Assembly (NCBI RefSeq): GCF_006175945.1
Contig: NZ_VAJL01000001.1
Location: 372,001-436,000, forward strand
Direction: 5' to 3'
Source of the DNA: Chryseobacterium mulctrae
GTDB taxonomy: Bacteria > Bacteroidota > Bacteroidia > Flavobacteriales > Weeksellaceae
Length of the DNA stretch: 64,000 bases
Shown: positions 1-8,828 of the stretch, piece by piece
Layout of the letters: every line of letters begins with the position of its first letter
Position numbering within the stretch: the first letter of the stretch is position 1
The notes under the pieces: model-generated
What the model was told of the DNA's origin: nothing
The model's input: only the letters and a program-made list of their open reading frames with translations
The model's database searches: none
Translations under genes and position numbers: made by a program

Positions 1-19
1 TTGGTGAATAGTTTTTTAA

Positions 20-2083
20 TTAATACCCAGGAAGCTGAGTAAGGTTTGGATTATCAATCAACGGATGTCCTGCAGAAGCTGCCGCAAACGGAAGTAATTC
101 TGTTTTATTAGGTACAAATCCGTAGAAAAGACCGTCTCCACCACCTTCAATCCAGTTTGGATAGGTTCCTCCATTTTCTGCTGAACCTGTTGGTTTTGTG
201 TAGATAATATTTCCTATCTGAAGTGCATTAAATCCTGCTGTAAATCCTACAGCTTTTCTAGCGTTACCATTAAATGTACTTGTATAAGCCTGGAACATAT
301 TGGCAGGATACCATTTGTCATCAGCTGTTGAAGTTTGTCCGTTTGCTAATGCTATAGCTTTCAAAGTCGTTTGATACGCCGCATAACCAGCCGAGCTAGT
401 AGGAACTGCTTGAACTTGCGCAATCTGTGCAGGATCAGTTAAATCAATATAAGTCACTGCCAAGAATGGATCTCCATAAACCTGAGCATTTTTATGAAAT
501 TTGTAAAGACGGTAAACTGGTGTAGAAGCAAACTGACCTGTGCGGTTTGACAAGTTTTTCATTGCTGTTCTTGTCGCATCAATTTCGCTTGCAATACGGT
601 TCATTCTGATCAAATCCGTACGAAGCATAAATTCGTCTGAAAATTCCCATTTACGCTCCTGAACTAGTGCTGATTCAAATGCTTGCTGACCACTTGGAAT
701 TGGAAGCGAACCAATTCCCGCACGGTTTCTTACCTGTTGTAGCGCCGCGATTCCTGCAGCTGTAGGTCCTGAATTTAAATAATTTTGTGTTTCTGCATAC
801 ATCAATAAAACATCTGCATATCTGATAATAGGAATATTCAAATTACGAGCGTCTGCAGCTTGTGGCTCGACACACCAAGAAATTCTGAATTTCCCCGGCA
901 TAATACAAGAATAGGTTGTTCCTACGTCTACCCAAGTATCACTTGCGTTACCTGAATTTAAGAAATAAATACTGTAAGAAGTAGTCGCAACATCTCTACG
1001 TTTATCTGCAGCATTAAAAGAAAGATAATAACTTGGAAGTATGAACTGTAACGCTTTACGAGAACCATAAGTACCTCCTCGTGAACCCGGATGTGCATAC
1101 ACCCCAAATGCTGAATTGGTATTTGGACCATAGGAAGCAATATGCCAAAGCATTTCCTGATTTACGGCTGAAAAATTTCTTCTGTCGAAATTAAACCACA
1201 AAGCTTCGAAACCGCTTTTTCCTCCTTGAGCCTGTACCAGACTATTTGTACCTGCATTGATTACAGAAAGTGCTGCTGCATCTGCAATCTGATACAATTG
1301 CTGAACTCTCGCATTATCAGGACGACGAGACATGATCCCCGGAGAACTTGTATTCAGCTCCCAACGAAGAGAATATCCTGCTGCATATAAAGCTATTTTT
1401 GCTAAAAGCGCATTGGTTGATTGCTTGTTTAATCTTTCGGGTGTTCCGTTTGAAGCCGGCATATTATTTATAGATTCTTGTATATCTGCAATAACTTTAT
1501 CATAAATGACGTCACGAGAAGCACGTTTAGGATAAAGCGTACTCGGATCATTAGGATCTGCTTCTTCTAAAGGAATCCAAATTGCAGGAACATCACCATA
1601 AACTCTGATTAAGTTGTAGTAGCAAAATGCACGAATAGCCTTTGCTTCTGCCAATAAAGCATCACGCTTTTGGCTTGCAGGCATATCTGGTAATCTGTCG
1701 ATGGCGATATTCGTTCTTTCGATCACCGCATACATTGCAGAATAGATTCCTGTAACGGTATTCGGTGTTTTTGAATCGTACTGAAAATTACAGATATTGT
1801 ATTTAGAATTATTGGTTGATCCGTCTTCCGCAGAATGGGTAACCGTGTCACCAGCTCCCAATTGATAAAACATTTCTGTAGGAACAATCCCTCTATATAA
1901 GCCTTGAACAAAAGCGTCCGCAGTTTCTATATTGGTAAATACAGATTCTGTATCTGATGAATTATATGCAGGTTGATTTAAAAAATCATCGCTGCACGAA
2001 TTGATGCTTAAACCAGCAATCAAAATAGTTGGAACTATTATTAGATTTTTTAAAAGATCGCGATTAGTAAATATATTTTTCAT
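20..2083 (-). CDS. SusD/RagB-family outer-membrane glycan-binding lipoprotein
   Basis: Surface lipoprotein that would cap the SusC channel and bind pectin-derived oligosaccharides. The 687-residue product has an N-terminal signal ending in a lipobox, S-I-N-S-C with Cys30, followed by the acidic SDDF typical of surface-exported Bacteroidota lipoproteins. The N-terminal half has the helical TPR-like SusD pattern (AKAIRAFCYYNLIRVYGDVP near residue 150) and the C-terminal part has the usual RYADVLLMYAE motif. It lies 18 bases downstream of susC and must be cotranscribed. The length is above the typical 500-600 for SusD. Ligand specificity is inferred only from the neighbouring rhamnogalacturonan enzymes. 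Confidence 0.93.
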   Translation of the reverse strand: MKNIFTNRDLLKNLIIVPTILIAGLSINSCSDDFLNQPAYNSSDTESVFTNIETADAFVQGLYRGIVPTEMFYQLGAGDTVTHSAEDGSTNNSKYNICNFQYDSKTPNTVTGIYSAMYAVIERTNIAIDRLPDMPASQKRDALLAEAKAIRAFCYYNLIRVYGDVPAIWIPLEEADPNDPSTLYPKRASRDVIYDKVIADIQESINNMPASNGTPERLNKQSTNALLAKIALYAAGYSLRWELNTSSPGIMSRRPDNARVQQLYQIADAAALSVINAGTNSLVQAQGGKSGFEALWFNFDRRNFSAVNQEMLWHIASYGPNTNSAFGVYAHPGSRGGTYGSRKALQFILPSYYLSFNAADKRRDVATTSYSIYFLNSGNASDTWVDVGTTYSCIMPGKFRISWCVEPQAADARNLNIPIIRYADVLLMYAETQNYLNSGPTAAGIAALQQVRNRAGIGSLPIPSGQQAFESALVQERKWEFSDEFMLRTDLIRMNRIASEIDATRTAMKNLSNRTGQFASTPVYRLYKFHKNAQVYGDPFLAVTYIDLTDPAQIAQVQAVPTSSAGYAAYQTTLKAIALANGQTSTADDKWYPANMFQAYTSTFNGNARKAVGFTAGFNALQIGNIIYTKPTGSAENGGTYPNWIEGGGDGLFYGFVPNKTELLPFAAASAGHPLIDNPNLTQLPGY

Positions 2084-2101
2084 GACTGAAACATTTAAAT
2101 A

Positions 2102-5100
2102 TTAAAAAGTAAGATTGATACCCAAAACATAACTTCTAGATCTTGGGAATGAAGAGTTGTCATAGCCAGGTGTAACGGTAACACCACTTGCCGCAGAAAC
2201 TTCAGGGTCAAATCCTGAATATCCCGTAATGGTTGCTAAGTTATTCACTGTTGCATAGATACGTGCATTGGTTAACTTAATATGATTTAAAAATTCTTTA
2301 GAAAAAGAGTAACCTAATGTTACCATAGAAACTCTTAAATAAGAACCGTCTTCTACATAATACGATGAAGGATAAGTGATGTAGCTAGAATTAGTAGTAC
2401 CCAAACTCCAAAGACTTGAATCTTCATTAGGATTAAGCTCTTTTAATCTTACTAAGCTTGTTGCAGCCTGTCCTGTATTAGGATCGATCACATGATAATA
2501 GTTATCTCCGAATTCTGAAGGTACATTTTGGAACATTGCATACGGACTCATACTGTGCTTAGTCGCATTATAAACATCACCACCCACGCTGAATTTCAAG
2601 AATACCGCAAGATCGAAACCTTTGTAAGAAAAGTTATTGCTAATACCTCCAATAAAATCAGGTGTACCATTTCCAATTTTTACCAGTTTTCTTGTAAACT
2701 GATCTCCTGCTTCATTATCTGCAGCAAATTTAATATCACCCGGTTTTGGAGTTCCCGAAGCTGGTTTTACAACTCCCGGTTTTAAAGTTAATGTTCCGTT
2801 TCCAGCCTGAGTAAAGTCATCAGTTGTATAAATACCCTGATAAACATATCCATACATATCTCCTAATTCTTCTCCAACCGTAGCATAATAGGTTACCATA
2901 CCTGCTCTGTTGCTTCCTACACTAAAGTTTCTGAAGGTTCTCCCTTCATCTAGAGACAATACTTTAGATTTATTGAAACCTATATTAGCATCTGTAGACC
3001 ATCTGAAGTTTTCAGATTTTAAGTTGATGGAGTTTAAAGTAAATTCCATACCGGTATTTTTCATAGAACCAACATTCACAAACTTACTTTTATATCCTGT
3101 AGAGGCAGGAAGTACAGTTTCCAATAGCATTCCGCTAACGTTGTTGTTGTACCATTCAGAAGTTAATTTAATTCTGTTATTAAACAAAGCAAGATCAACC
3201 CCTACGTTAGTAGATCTCATTTCTTCCCATTGTACAATACGGTTACCCAAGACACTGCTTGTCATTAAGGCTAAGTTACCTATAGTATTATTCATAGGAT
3301 AATCAGTCCCTATCACATTGGTTCTGAATACATTATTTGGTATACTATTGTTTCCTACAATACCATATTCATATCTGAACTTCAGGTCATTGATATAACT
3401 GTCAACTTTAGAGTTTTTCCAAAAACTTTCTTCTGAAACTCTCCATGCTGCAGCTACAGATGGAAATACTCCCCACTGCTTATCCGGACCAAATTTTGAA
3501 GAACCGTCTCTACGAATAGTACCCGTTAATAAATAACGATTATCATAATTATAATTTACACGTGCAAAATATGAAATCAAAGCATTACTAGATCTATCCG
3601 CATCTTTATCTGCCACTGTAGCATTTGTGATGTCATCCAAGCCATAATTTAAAATAGTCGGGAATTTTGTCAGTCTCATGCTGTTGCTTTCGTTTTCCTG
3701 ATAAATAATTTCATTACCAATTAAACCAGTCAGTTTATGTTTTTCTCCTAAAGTTTTATTGTAAGTTAATGTATTGGTGATTTGATATCTATATGCTTCA
3801 GAATTTGCAATACTTCCGTTGATTCCTGTGTTAACAGGATCTGTAAGAAATGCACGAGAGTTTTTATCTGAGAATGCAGTAGATTTACTATTCGTCCAGT
3901 TATATGACCCTGCTGTTCTGAATGTAAAATCTTTCAGCAAATCAAATTCAAGACCTACATTTGCTAAAAATGTTCGCGCTCTTCTGTTTTGAGTGGATGC
4001 TGCAGTTTCTATATACGGGTTTTCTGTATCAAATGAAGAATCTAAACTTGAGTAATCAGCAAAAGTCTGTGTATTAAACAACTGATCTTGTGTAAACAAT
4101 GTTCCTCCAGTAATCGGTTGCAGAAGTATTTTTTTCATTCCTGAATATGCTCCACCACCGTTTGTAGAATTGGAAGTAAACATTGAACTGAAATCTAAAC
4201 GTATCCCTTTATACAATTCTGAATTGATGTTGGCACGCAATGAGTTTCGTGTTTCGCTGAAATTTTGTAATAAACCGTCCTGCTTATTGTAATTGTAACT
4301 GATGAATGCCTGTGTTTTATCTGTGCCTGCAGAAACACTTACGTTATGATTCTGAGTCAAACCAGTTCCACCAAGCATTTTTTCTTGCCAGTCTAAACCA
4401 TTTTCAGATCCGTATCGATTGCTGATTCTGCTAAAAGCACCTGTATAAAATCCTGGCGAATCTATCCCTAAGCTGTTATCAAAAACATTACTCCACTGCG
4501 TTGTTTTTCCCTGAAGTTGTGCCATTTCATATTGATATTTCACATATTGCTCAGGATTGGAAACCATATCTAATTTCTTCGAAAGCATATCAAATGCCAT
4601 AAAAGAGTTATACTGAATGGTAGTTCTTCCTTTTTTTCCGCTTTTTGTTTTAATAACAATAATACCGTTGGATCCACGAGCTCCATAGATTGCGATTGCA
4701 GAAGCACCTTTTAATACATCAATACTTTCAATATCATTCGGATTGATAATATTTAATGCGTTATCCAATTGAAAACCATCTACAATATACAACGGCTCTG
4801 TACCCTGAGTAATAGAAGCACCACCACGAACAGTTACATTGGCAGTAGCTCCAGGAGCACCACCCGCCGTTACAATATTTAATCCCGCAGCTCTTCCTTG
4901 TAATGCCTGTAAAGCATTCATTGCCGGTGTAGCAGCTAAATCTTTCGCAGACACTGAAGATACAGATCCGGTAAGGTCAGACTTTTTTACTTTTCCGTAT
5001 CCGATCACTACCACCTCTTCGATATCTTTAGTATCTGTTTTGGCAGAATCACTTACTGCCTTTTGTCCGAACATAAAGCCAGACGCAAGCAAAAACAGCG

Positions 5101-5146
5101 GTGCGATGAGTGGCTTAAAATTCTTCTGTTTAATTATTAAAGACAT
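2102..5146 (-). CDS. SusC/RagA-family TonB-linked outer-membrane transporter
   Basis: TonB-dependent channel that imports oligosaccharides bound by the SusD partner. The 1014-residue protein has a signal peptide (about residues 1-27), a TonB box EEVVVIGYG at 43-51, a plug domain with LQGRAAGLNI and the VRGGASI and YIVDG motifs, and a long beta-barrel ending in an aromatic residue (LGINLTF). It lacks the N-terminal carboxypeptidase-D-like domain that most SusC proteins carry before the TonB box, and no secretin/STN domain is present, so signalling through an anti-sigma factor is not expected. It is first in the susCD operon. Confidence 0.95.
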   Translation of the reverse strand: MSLIIKQKNFKPLIAPLFLLASGFMFGQKAVSDSAKTDTKDIEEVVVIGYGKVKKSDLTGSVSSVSAKDLAATPAMNALQALQGRAAGLNIVTAGGAPGATANVTVRGGASITQGTEPLYIVDGFQLDNALNIINPNDIESIDVLKGASAIAIYGARGSNGIIVIKTKSGKKGRTTIQYNSFMAFDMLSKKLDMVSNPEQYVKYQYEMAQLQGKTTQWSNVFDNSLGIDSPGFYTGAFSRISNRYGSENGLDWQEKMLGGTGLTQNHNVSVSAGTDKTQAFISYNYNKQDGLLQNFSETRNSLRANINSELYKGIRLDFSSMFTSNSTNGGGAYSGMKKILLQPITGGTLFTQDQLFNTQTFADYSSLDSSFDTENPYIETAASTQNRRARTFLANVGLEFDLLKDFTFRTAGSYNWTNSKSTAFSDKNSRAFLTDPVNTGINGSIANSEAYRYQITNTLTYNKTLGEKHKLTGLIGNEIIYQENESNSMRLTKFPTILNYGLDDITNATVADKDADRSSNALISYFARVNYNYDNRYLLTGTIRRDGSSKFGPDKQWGVFPSVAAAWRVSEESFWKNSKVDSYINDLKFRYEYGIVGNNSIPNNVFRTNVIGTDYPMNNTIGNLALMTSSVLGNRIVQWEEMRSTNVGVDLALFNNRIKLTSEWYNNNVSGMLLETVLPASTGYKSKFVNVGSMKNTGMEFTLNSINLKSENFRWSTDANIGFNKSKVLSLDEGRTFRNFSVGSNRAGMVTYYATVGEELGDMYGYVYQGIYTTDDFTQAGNGTLTLKPGVVKPASGTPKPGDIKFAADNEAGDQFTRKLVKIGNGTPDFIGGISNNFSYKGFDLAVFLKFSVGGDVYNATKHSMSPYAMFQNVPSEFGDNYYHVIDPNTGQAATSLVRLKELNPNEDSSLWSLGTTNSSYITYPSSYYVEDGSYLRVSMVTLGYSFSKEFLNHIKLTNARIYATVNNLATITGYSGFDPEVSAASGVTVTPGYDNSSFPRSRSYVLGINLTF

Positions 5147-5177
5147 ATATATTAACTTTTATTTACATTAATTATCA

Positions 5178-5229
5178 TGTTACCAAAGTACACAGTTGCT
5201 GAAGTTCTGGCATCCTGCAATATCCTGCA
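5178..5229 (-). promoter_or_regulatory. Putative susCD promoter with tandem ATCCTGCA repeats
   Basis: Upstream of susC the plus strand carries ATCCTGCA at 5212-5219 and again at 5222-5229, that is, two direct repeats one helical turn apart (TGCAGGAT on the coding strand). Downstream on the coding strand is TACTTTGG (around 5179-5187), close to the Bacteroidota -7 consensus TAnnTTTG. The 9-mer GCATCCTGC at 5210-5218 recurs upstream of the GH28 operon at 20815-20823. Activator binding is inference. The rest of the 5147-5476 gap shows only AT-rich sequence and the rhaT terminator. Confidence 0.4.
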
Positions 5230-5388
5230 TTATAAAAATCATAATTTCTCTTAAATATTTACAAAAATCAGATTTAAAATTTGAAATAATTAGTAATTCG
5301 ATTATATAAACTTTGATAAATTTTAGAATTATAAAACAATATTATCATGATTGTCATCAAAAAAATATTAAATGATTAGTATAAAAAA

Positions 5389-5409
5389 GACACTGAAAAG
5401 ATCAGTGCC
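5389..5409 (-). terminator. Terminator of rhaT
   Basis: Arms GACACTGA (5389-5396) and TCAGTGCC (5402-5409) pair with one G-U and a five-base loop; on the minus strand the hairpin is followed by a run of U (AAAAAA before 5389 on the plus strand). It sits 68 bases past the restored rhaT stop at 5477, supporting the longer gene. Confidence 0.6.
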
Positions 5410-5476
5410 TTATTGAGCTTCTAACTCTTAACTATATGAATATGATAAAAATAAAATTTGTAGATGCAATACATTT

Positions 5477-6564
5477 TTATCGCAAAGAATTTCCATATCC
5501 TACAATTAAAATTGAAATAAACATGACGAACATTCCGAAAACAATCGTAGAAATTGTTTTTTTGGAAACTCCTTTCCATTCTTTGATGATCACCCCCATA
5601 AATTGGCTATTAAAATAATAAATGCCATGTGCAAGATCCATGAACTTGGGCCATTCCCCATTTTACTTTCTCCCATTCCGTAGAAGAAAAACTGTAAAAA
5701 CCACATCGTTCCCGCCAATGCGCAGAAAATGATATTTTTTATAACAGGAACATTCTTTTTTGTGTAATCTGAATATGATTTATTTTTAAATGACAGATAA
5801 AGGCAACCAATAAGATTAGAAGCCATTCCGCCCCAAAGAACCACAACATAGGTTACATTATTCTGAAAAAGAAATTCTCCCTGTGAAGGATTTGCTATTT
5901 TCCAGGCTTCATTAGCAACGTTTGCCATTGGTTTTCCTGCTTCCAAACCGAAATTGAAACATGCGCTTAAAACACCGGAAATAATGGCAACGATTAATCC
6001 TAACCCAAATTTATATTCTGTTTTTACTTCCATTCCATGCGGATCAATAGAATCAGATTGAAGCTCTTTGTCTTTCATCACACCCGCTTTTCCACTGATG
6101 ACAATTCCGAATACACAAATCAAAAGTCCTAAAAGAACCATTCTTCCCCAATCGCTTGAAAGCATTAAACCAATATTATCTTTTTCTTCTTGTGGATTAA
6201 ATTCATAATAAATAGAAGGTAAAAGAGATCCGATAACCATGGTAAGTCCCAACATAATACTGCTTCCCAAAGCAACTCCTAAATAACGAACTCCCAAACC
6301 ATACATAAAACCACCAATTCCCCACAAAGCACCGAATAAAAACGTCAACGCTAAAATTGATGAACTCTCATTCTGAATAATTTCCCAGAAATTAGGAATC
6401 GTAAGAAATGCAGCCAAAGGCGGAACAATAATCCAAGAAAATACACCTCCAATCAACCAAAAAGTTTCCCATTGCCATCCCTTCACTTTCTTGTAAGGCA
6501 GATAAAAACTACCTGAAGAAAAACCTCCTAAAAAATGGAAAATAACTCCTAATAATGCATTCAT
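5477..6564 (-). pseudogene. rhaT: L-rhamnose/H+ symporter RhaT, frameshifted near the C-terminus
   Basis: Inner-membrane permease that would import L-rhamnose released from rhamnogalacturonan. The first 324 residues are an intact multi-span membrane protein starting MNALLGVIFHFLGGFSSGSFYLPYKKVKGW, with ten hydrophobic segments as in RhaT/DMT-type carriers. The frame then meets TGA at 5590-5592 directly after a run of five G (CCCCC at 5593-5597 on the plus strand). One extra G would restore the frame, giving a further hydrophobic helix and a natural stop at 5477-5479, about 362 residues. The recovered tail and the terminator just beyond it show that the break is recent or a sequencing error. 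Monocistronic, with its own promoter region. Confidence 0.85.
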
Positions 6565-6595
6565 AATTTATCGTATTGGTTGAGTTTGAAAATTA

Positions 6596-6721
6596 ACAAG
6601 ATGTAATCGATTGCGCATCTTGTAGTGTCATGCTTAAACTTTTGAAAAAATAAGATTTTTTATCATTTGAAACATAAATTCTTCAACTGATTGTTTTAAT
6701 GACAGTTACAAGCGTTTCAAT
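6596..6721 (-). promoter_or_regulatory. rhaT upstream region with LacI-type operator candidates
   Basis: ACAAGATG (6596-6603) and CATCTTGT (6616-6623) form a perfect 8-base inverted repeat flanking the palindrome AATCGATT (6605-6612). The core TGTAATCGATTGCGCA (6602-6617) resembles LacI-family operators with a central CG. A second, weaker match, GTTACAAGCGTTTCAAT, lies at 6705-6721. Both are upstream of the rhaT start at 6564. No LacI-family gene is in the window, so the regulator is unknown. The remainder of the 6565-6877 gap holds only the upstream operon's terminator. Confidence 0.45.
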
Positions 6722-6822
6722 CAGATTATATTTAAAAACTGTTAACCAAAAATATGCATCAATTCTTCATTATTCTTGCTTTTTAATAATTTAAATATGG
6801 TTTTCATTTTTAAATCAACAAA

Positions 6823-6854
6823 AAAGGCTTAACGATTTTCATCATTAAGCCTTT
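6823..6854 (-). terminator. Terminator of the PL11-CE12-GH105 operon
   Basis: Perfect 10-base arms AAAGGCTTAA (6823-6832) and TTAAGCCTTT (6845-6854) with a 12-base loop, followed on the minus strand by a T-rich stretch. It lies just after the GH105 stop and separates that operon from rhaT. Confidence 0.7.
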
Positions 6855-6877
6855 CAATTTTACTAAAAAAATTAAAT

Positions 6878-8038
6878 TTATTTCAACTTATAAACCTCGC
6901 TTCCGGCAAGCAATAAACACCCTAAACCGTAGTCTTCAAAATCCGGTTCTTTACTTACAGAAAGTGGTTGCCCGTCTTTTGGTTCTTTTCCAGTTCCCTG
7001 TACCCAACCTAAAAATCCGTTTGGCTGCACTGAATCTTTCACAATTGCATTCCAGGCTTTAGTCAAAACTGGCAGATAAGTATCTCTGTCAATCAATCCA
7101 TTATTAATTCCATACGCCATTCCGTAAACGAATAAAGCGGTTCCCGTCATTTCTTTTCCTCCAAAATTCGTTGGATCGTGCAAACTTACATTCCAAAAAC
7201 CATCTTCACGCTGAATTGGGAGCAAAGCAGCCAACAAATCTTTATAATCCTGCAAATATTCCTGATAATGAGGATCAGATTTCGGCGTATCTTCAAGGGT
7301 TTTAGCCAAAGCAGCCACTACCCAACCGTTTCCTCTGCTCCAATAACAATCTTCCCCATTCGGTTCTTTGTAAGGCGGAACAAAACTTTTGTCTCTCCAC
7401 CAGATTTTATCGACCTGATTATACAGACCATTTCCGCCGTGTTTATATTTTGTGTAAGCATACATTTCGTAGTTTTTATCAAAATATTTTTGCTCTCCTG
7501 TGATTCTCCCCAGTTTCGTGAAAATCGGCATGCTCATTTGGAGCGCATCAATCCACCACCAATCATCAACTTTTGGTGTAGCAATCATACTGTCCATCGA
7601 AGCTTTTACATTTTTAATTCTTTCAGGATGCTTTTTACCGTCGATTTCATACAAATCTATGTAGGTTTGTCCGCAAGCCTGATGATCGGCATTTCTGGTA
7701 TAAGTTCCACGCATCAAATCCCATTTATGATTATTTGCCCACGACATTGCGTAATCATAATATTCTTTTTTAGGATCAACTTTATACAAAGCAATGAGCC
7801 CTTCATAATAAACAGCTCTTGTCCAAAGATTACTTGGCCACACTTTTTTACCAACGATATCTTTTCCTGTATCGGGCCATTTGTTCATGAAATATTGATT
7901 GGCTCTTCTTGAAACTTCCAAAACGTCTTTTTTATTCGGAAGCTCTACTTTGCTTGCAGTGCTCTGTTTCTGAACCGAACAGGAAGTCACACCTCCCAAA
8001 ATCAGTACAAAAAAGCTTGCTGTTAATAGTTTTTTCAT
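6878..8038 (-). CDS. GH105 unsaturated rhamnogalacturonyl hydrolase (YteR-like)
   Basis: Cleaves the unsaturated galacturonyl residue that rhamnogalacturonan lyase leaves at the non-reducing end. The 386-residue lipoprotein has lipobox GVTSC with Cys20, so it is probably periplasmic and membrane-anchored. The (alpha/alpha)6-barrel signature is clear: NADHQACGQTYIDLYE around residues 116-131 with Asp118, DDWWWIDALQMSMP with Asp164, and CYWSRGNGWVVAAL. The two aspartates occupy the positions of the catalytic pair known in YteR and related hydrolases. It is last in an operon, 7 bases after the CE12 gene, and is followed by a terminator. Confidence 0.92.
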   Translation of the reverse strand: MKKLLTASFFVLILGGVTSCSVQKQSTASKVELPNKKDVLEVSRRANQYFMNKWPDTGKDIVGKKVWPSNLWTRAVYYEGLIALYKVDPKKEYYDYAMSWANNHKWDLMRGTYTRNADHQACGQTYIDLYEIDGKKHPERIKNVKASMDSMIATPKVDDWWWIDALQMSMPIFTKLGRITGEQKYFDKNYEMYAYTKYKHGGNGLYNQVDKIWWRDKSFVPPYKEPNGEDCYWSRGNGWVVAALAKTLEDTPKSDPHYQEYLQDYKDLLAALLPIQREDGFWNVSLHDPTNFGGKEMTGTALFVYGMAYGINNGLIDRDTYLPVLTKAWNAIVKDSVQPNGFLGWVQGTGKEPKDGQPLSVSKEPDFEDYGLGCLLLAGSEVYKLK

Positions 8039-8045
8039 AATATTT

Positions 8046-8822
8046 TTATTTTATATATTTTTTAAGTTGACAACCCTTTAAGTCTTTAATTCCTTTTGTC
8101 ACCAATTCTGCATTGAGAATTGCTCCTGCTTCATTGGTATGAGTATGATCTTTTGGAAAGAAAACTTTTACTTTTTCAGAGCCCATTTCTTCATATTTTG
8201 CAATGACCATTGTATTTAAATCTAAAAAATAAGCTCCGGTCTGTTTTGCAACTTCTTGAGCCCAAATTCCGTACTGATCTTTTTCTATCTTTCCGTTTTT
8301 ATCAAATTTATTTCTCGGAACAGGAGAAACGATAATAGGAATCGCTCCTTTAGCTTTCGTTTCATTCGCATATTTCCTAATATAATAACCGTAAGTGTAA
8401 ACTGTTTCATTTACTTTACGAATCGAATTGTAAATATCTTTAGATTCTTCACCAATCCCTTTGATAGTTCCTCTTGCTCGTAATGTATCGGCTAATTCAC
8501 CGCCATCATTATGACCAAATTGCATTAAAACATAATCTCCTTTTTTTATCGTTTTCATAATAGAATCCCAACGACCGTCCGTCAAAAATGTTCTGCTGCT
8601 TCTCCCTCCTTTTGCGTGATTTTGAATTTCAATTTTGTTCGTATCCAAAAAAAGATTCATAAAACTTCCCCATCCCCAAAGCAAATCAGAGCCTTTTCCA
8701 GAACCGTTTTGTACCGTAGAATCTCCAATAATATAAAGAACAGGTTTGTCCTGAATCTTTTTAAAGGAAACCCCAACAAAGACAACCAATAAGATAAACG
8801 GAATAATGATTTTAATTTTCAT
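8046..8822 (-). CDS. Rhamnogalacturonan acetylesterase (CE12, SGNH hydrolase)
   Basis: Removes acetyl groups from galacturonate of rhamnogalacturonan so that lyases can act. The 258-residue protein starts with a membrane/signal segment (about 5-20), then block I GDST with nucleophile Ser35, block III FGHNDGG, and the catalytic DHTHTN near the C-terminus, the set of SGNH motifs of CE12. It sits 6 bases after the PL11 gene and 7 bases before GH105, in one operon with them. Substrate follows from family and context. Confidence 0.9.
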   Translation of the reverse strand: MKIKIIIPFILLVVFVGVSFKKIQDKPVLYIIGDSTVQNGSGKGSDLLWGWGSFMNLFLDTNKIEIQNHAKGGRSSRTFLTDGRWDSIMKTIKKGDYVLMQFGHNDGGELADTLRARGTIKGIGEESKDIYNSIRKVNETVYTYGYYIRKYANETKAKGAIPIIVSPVPRNKFDKNGKIEKDQYGIWAQEVAKQTGAYFLDLNTMVIAKYEEMGSEKVKVFFPKDHTHTNEAGAILNAELVTKGIKDLKGCQLKKYIK

Positions 8823-8828
8823 AATTGA

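Noticed and set aside
7178..7912. 244-codon plus-strand frame opposite the GH105 gene
   Set aside because: Low-complexity Phe/Ile-rich translation and full overlap with a well-supported enzyme gene.
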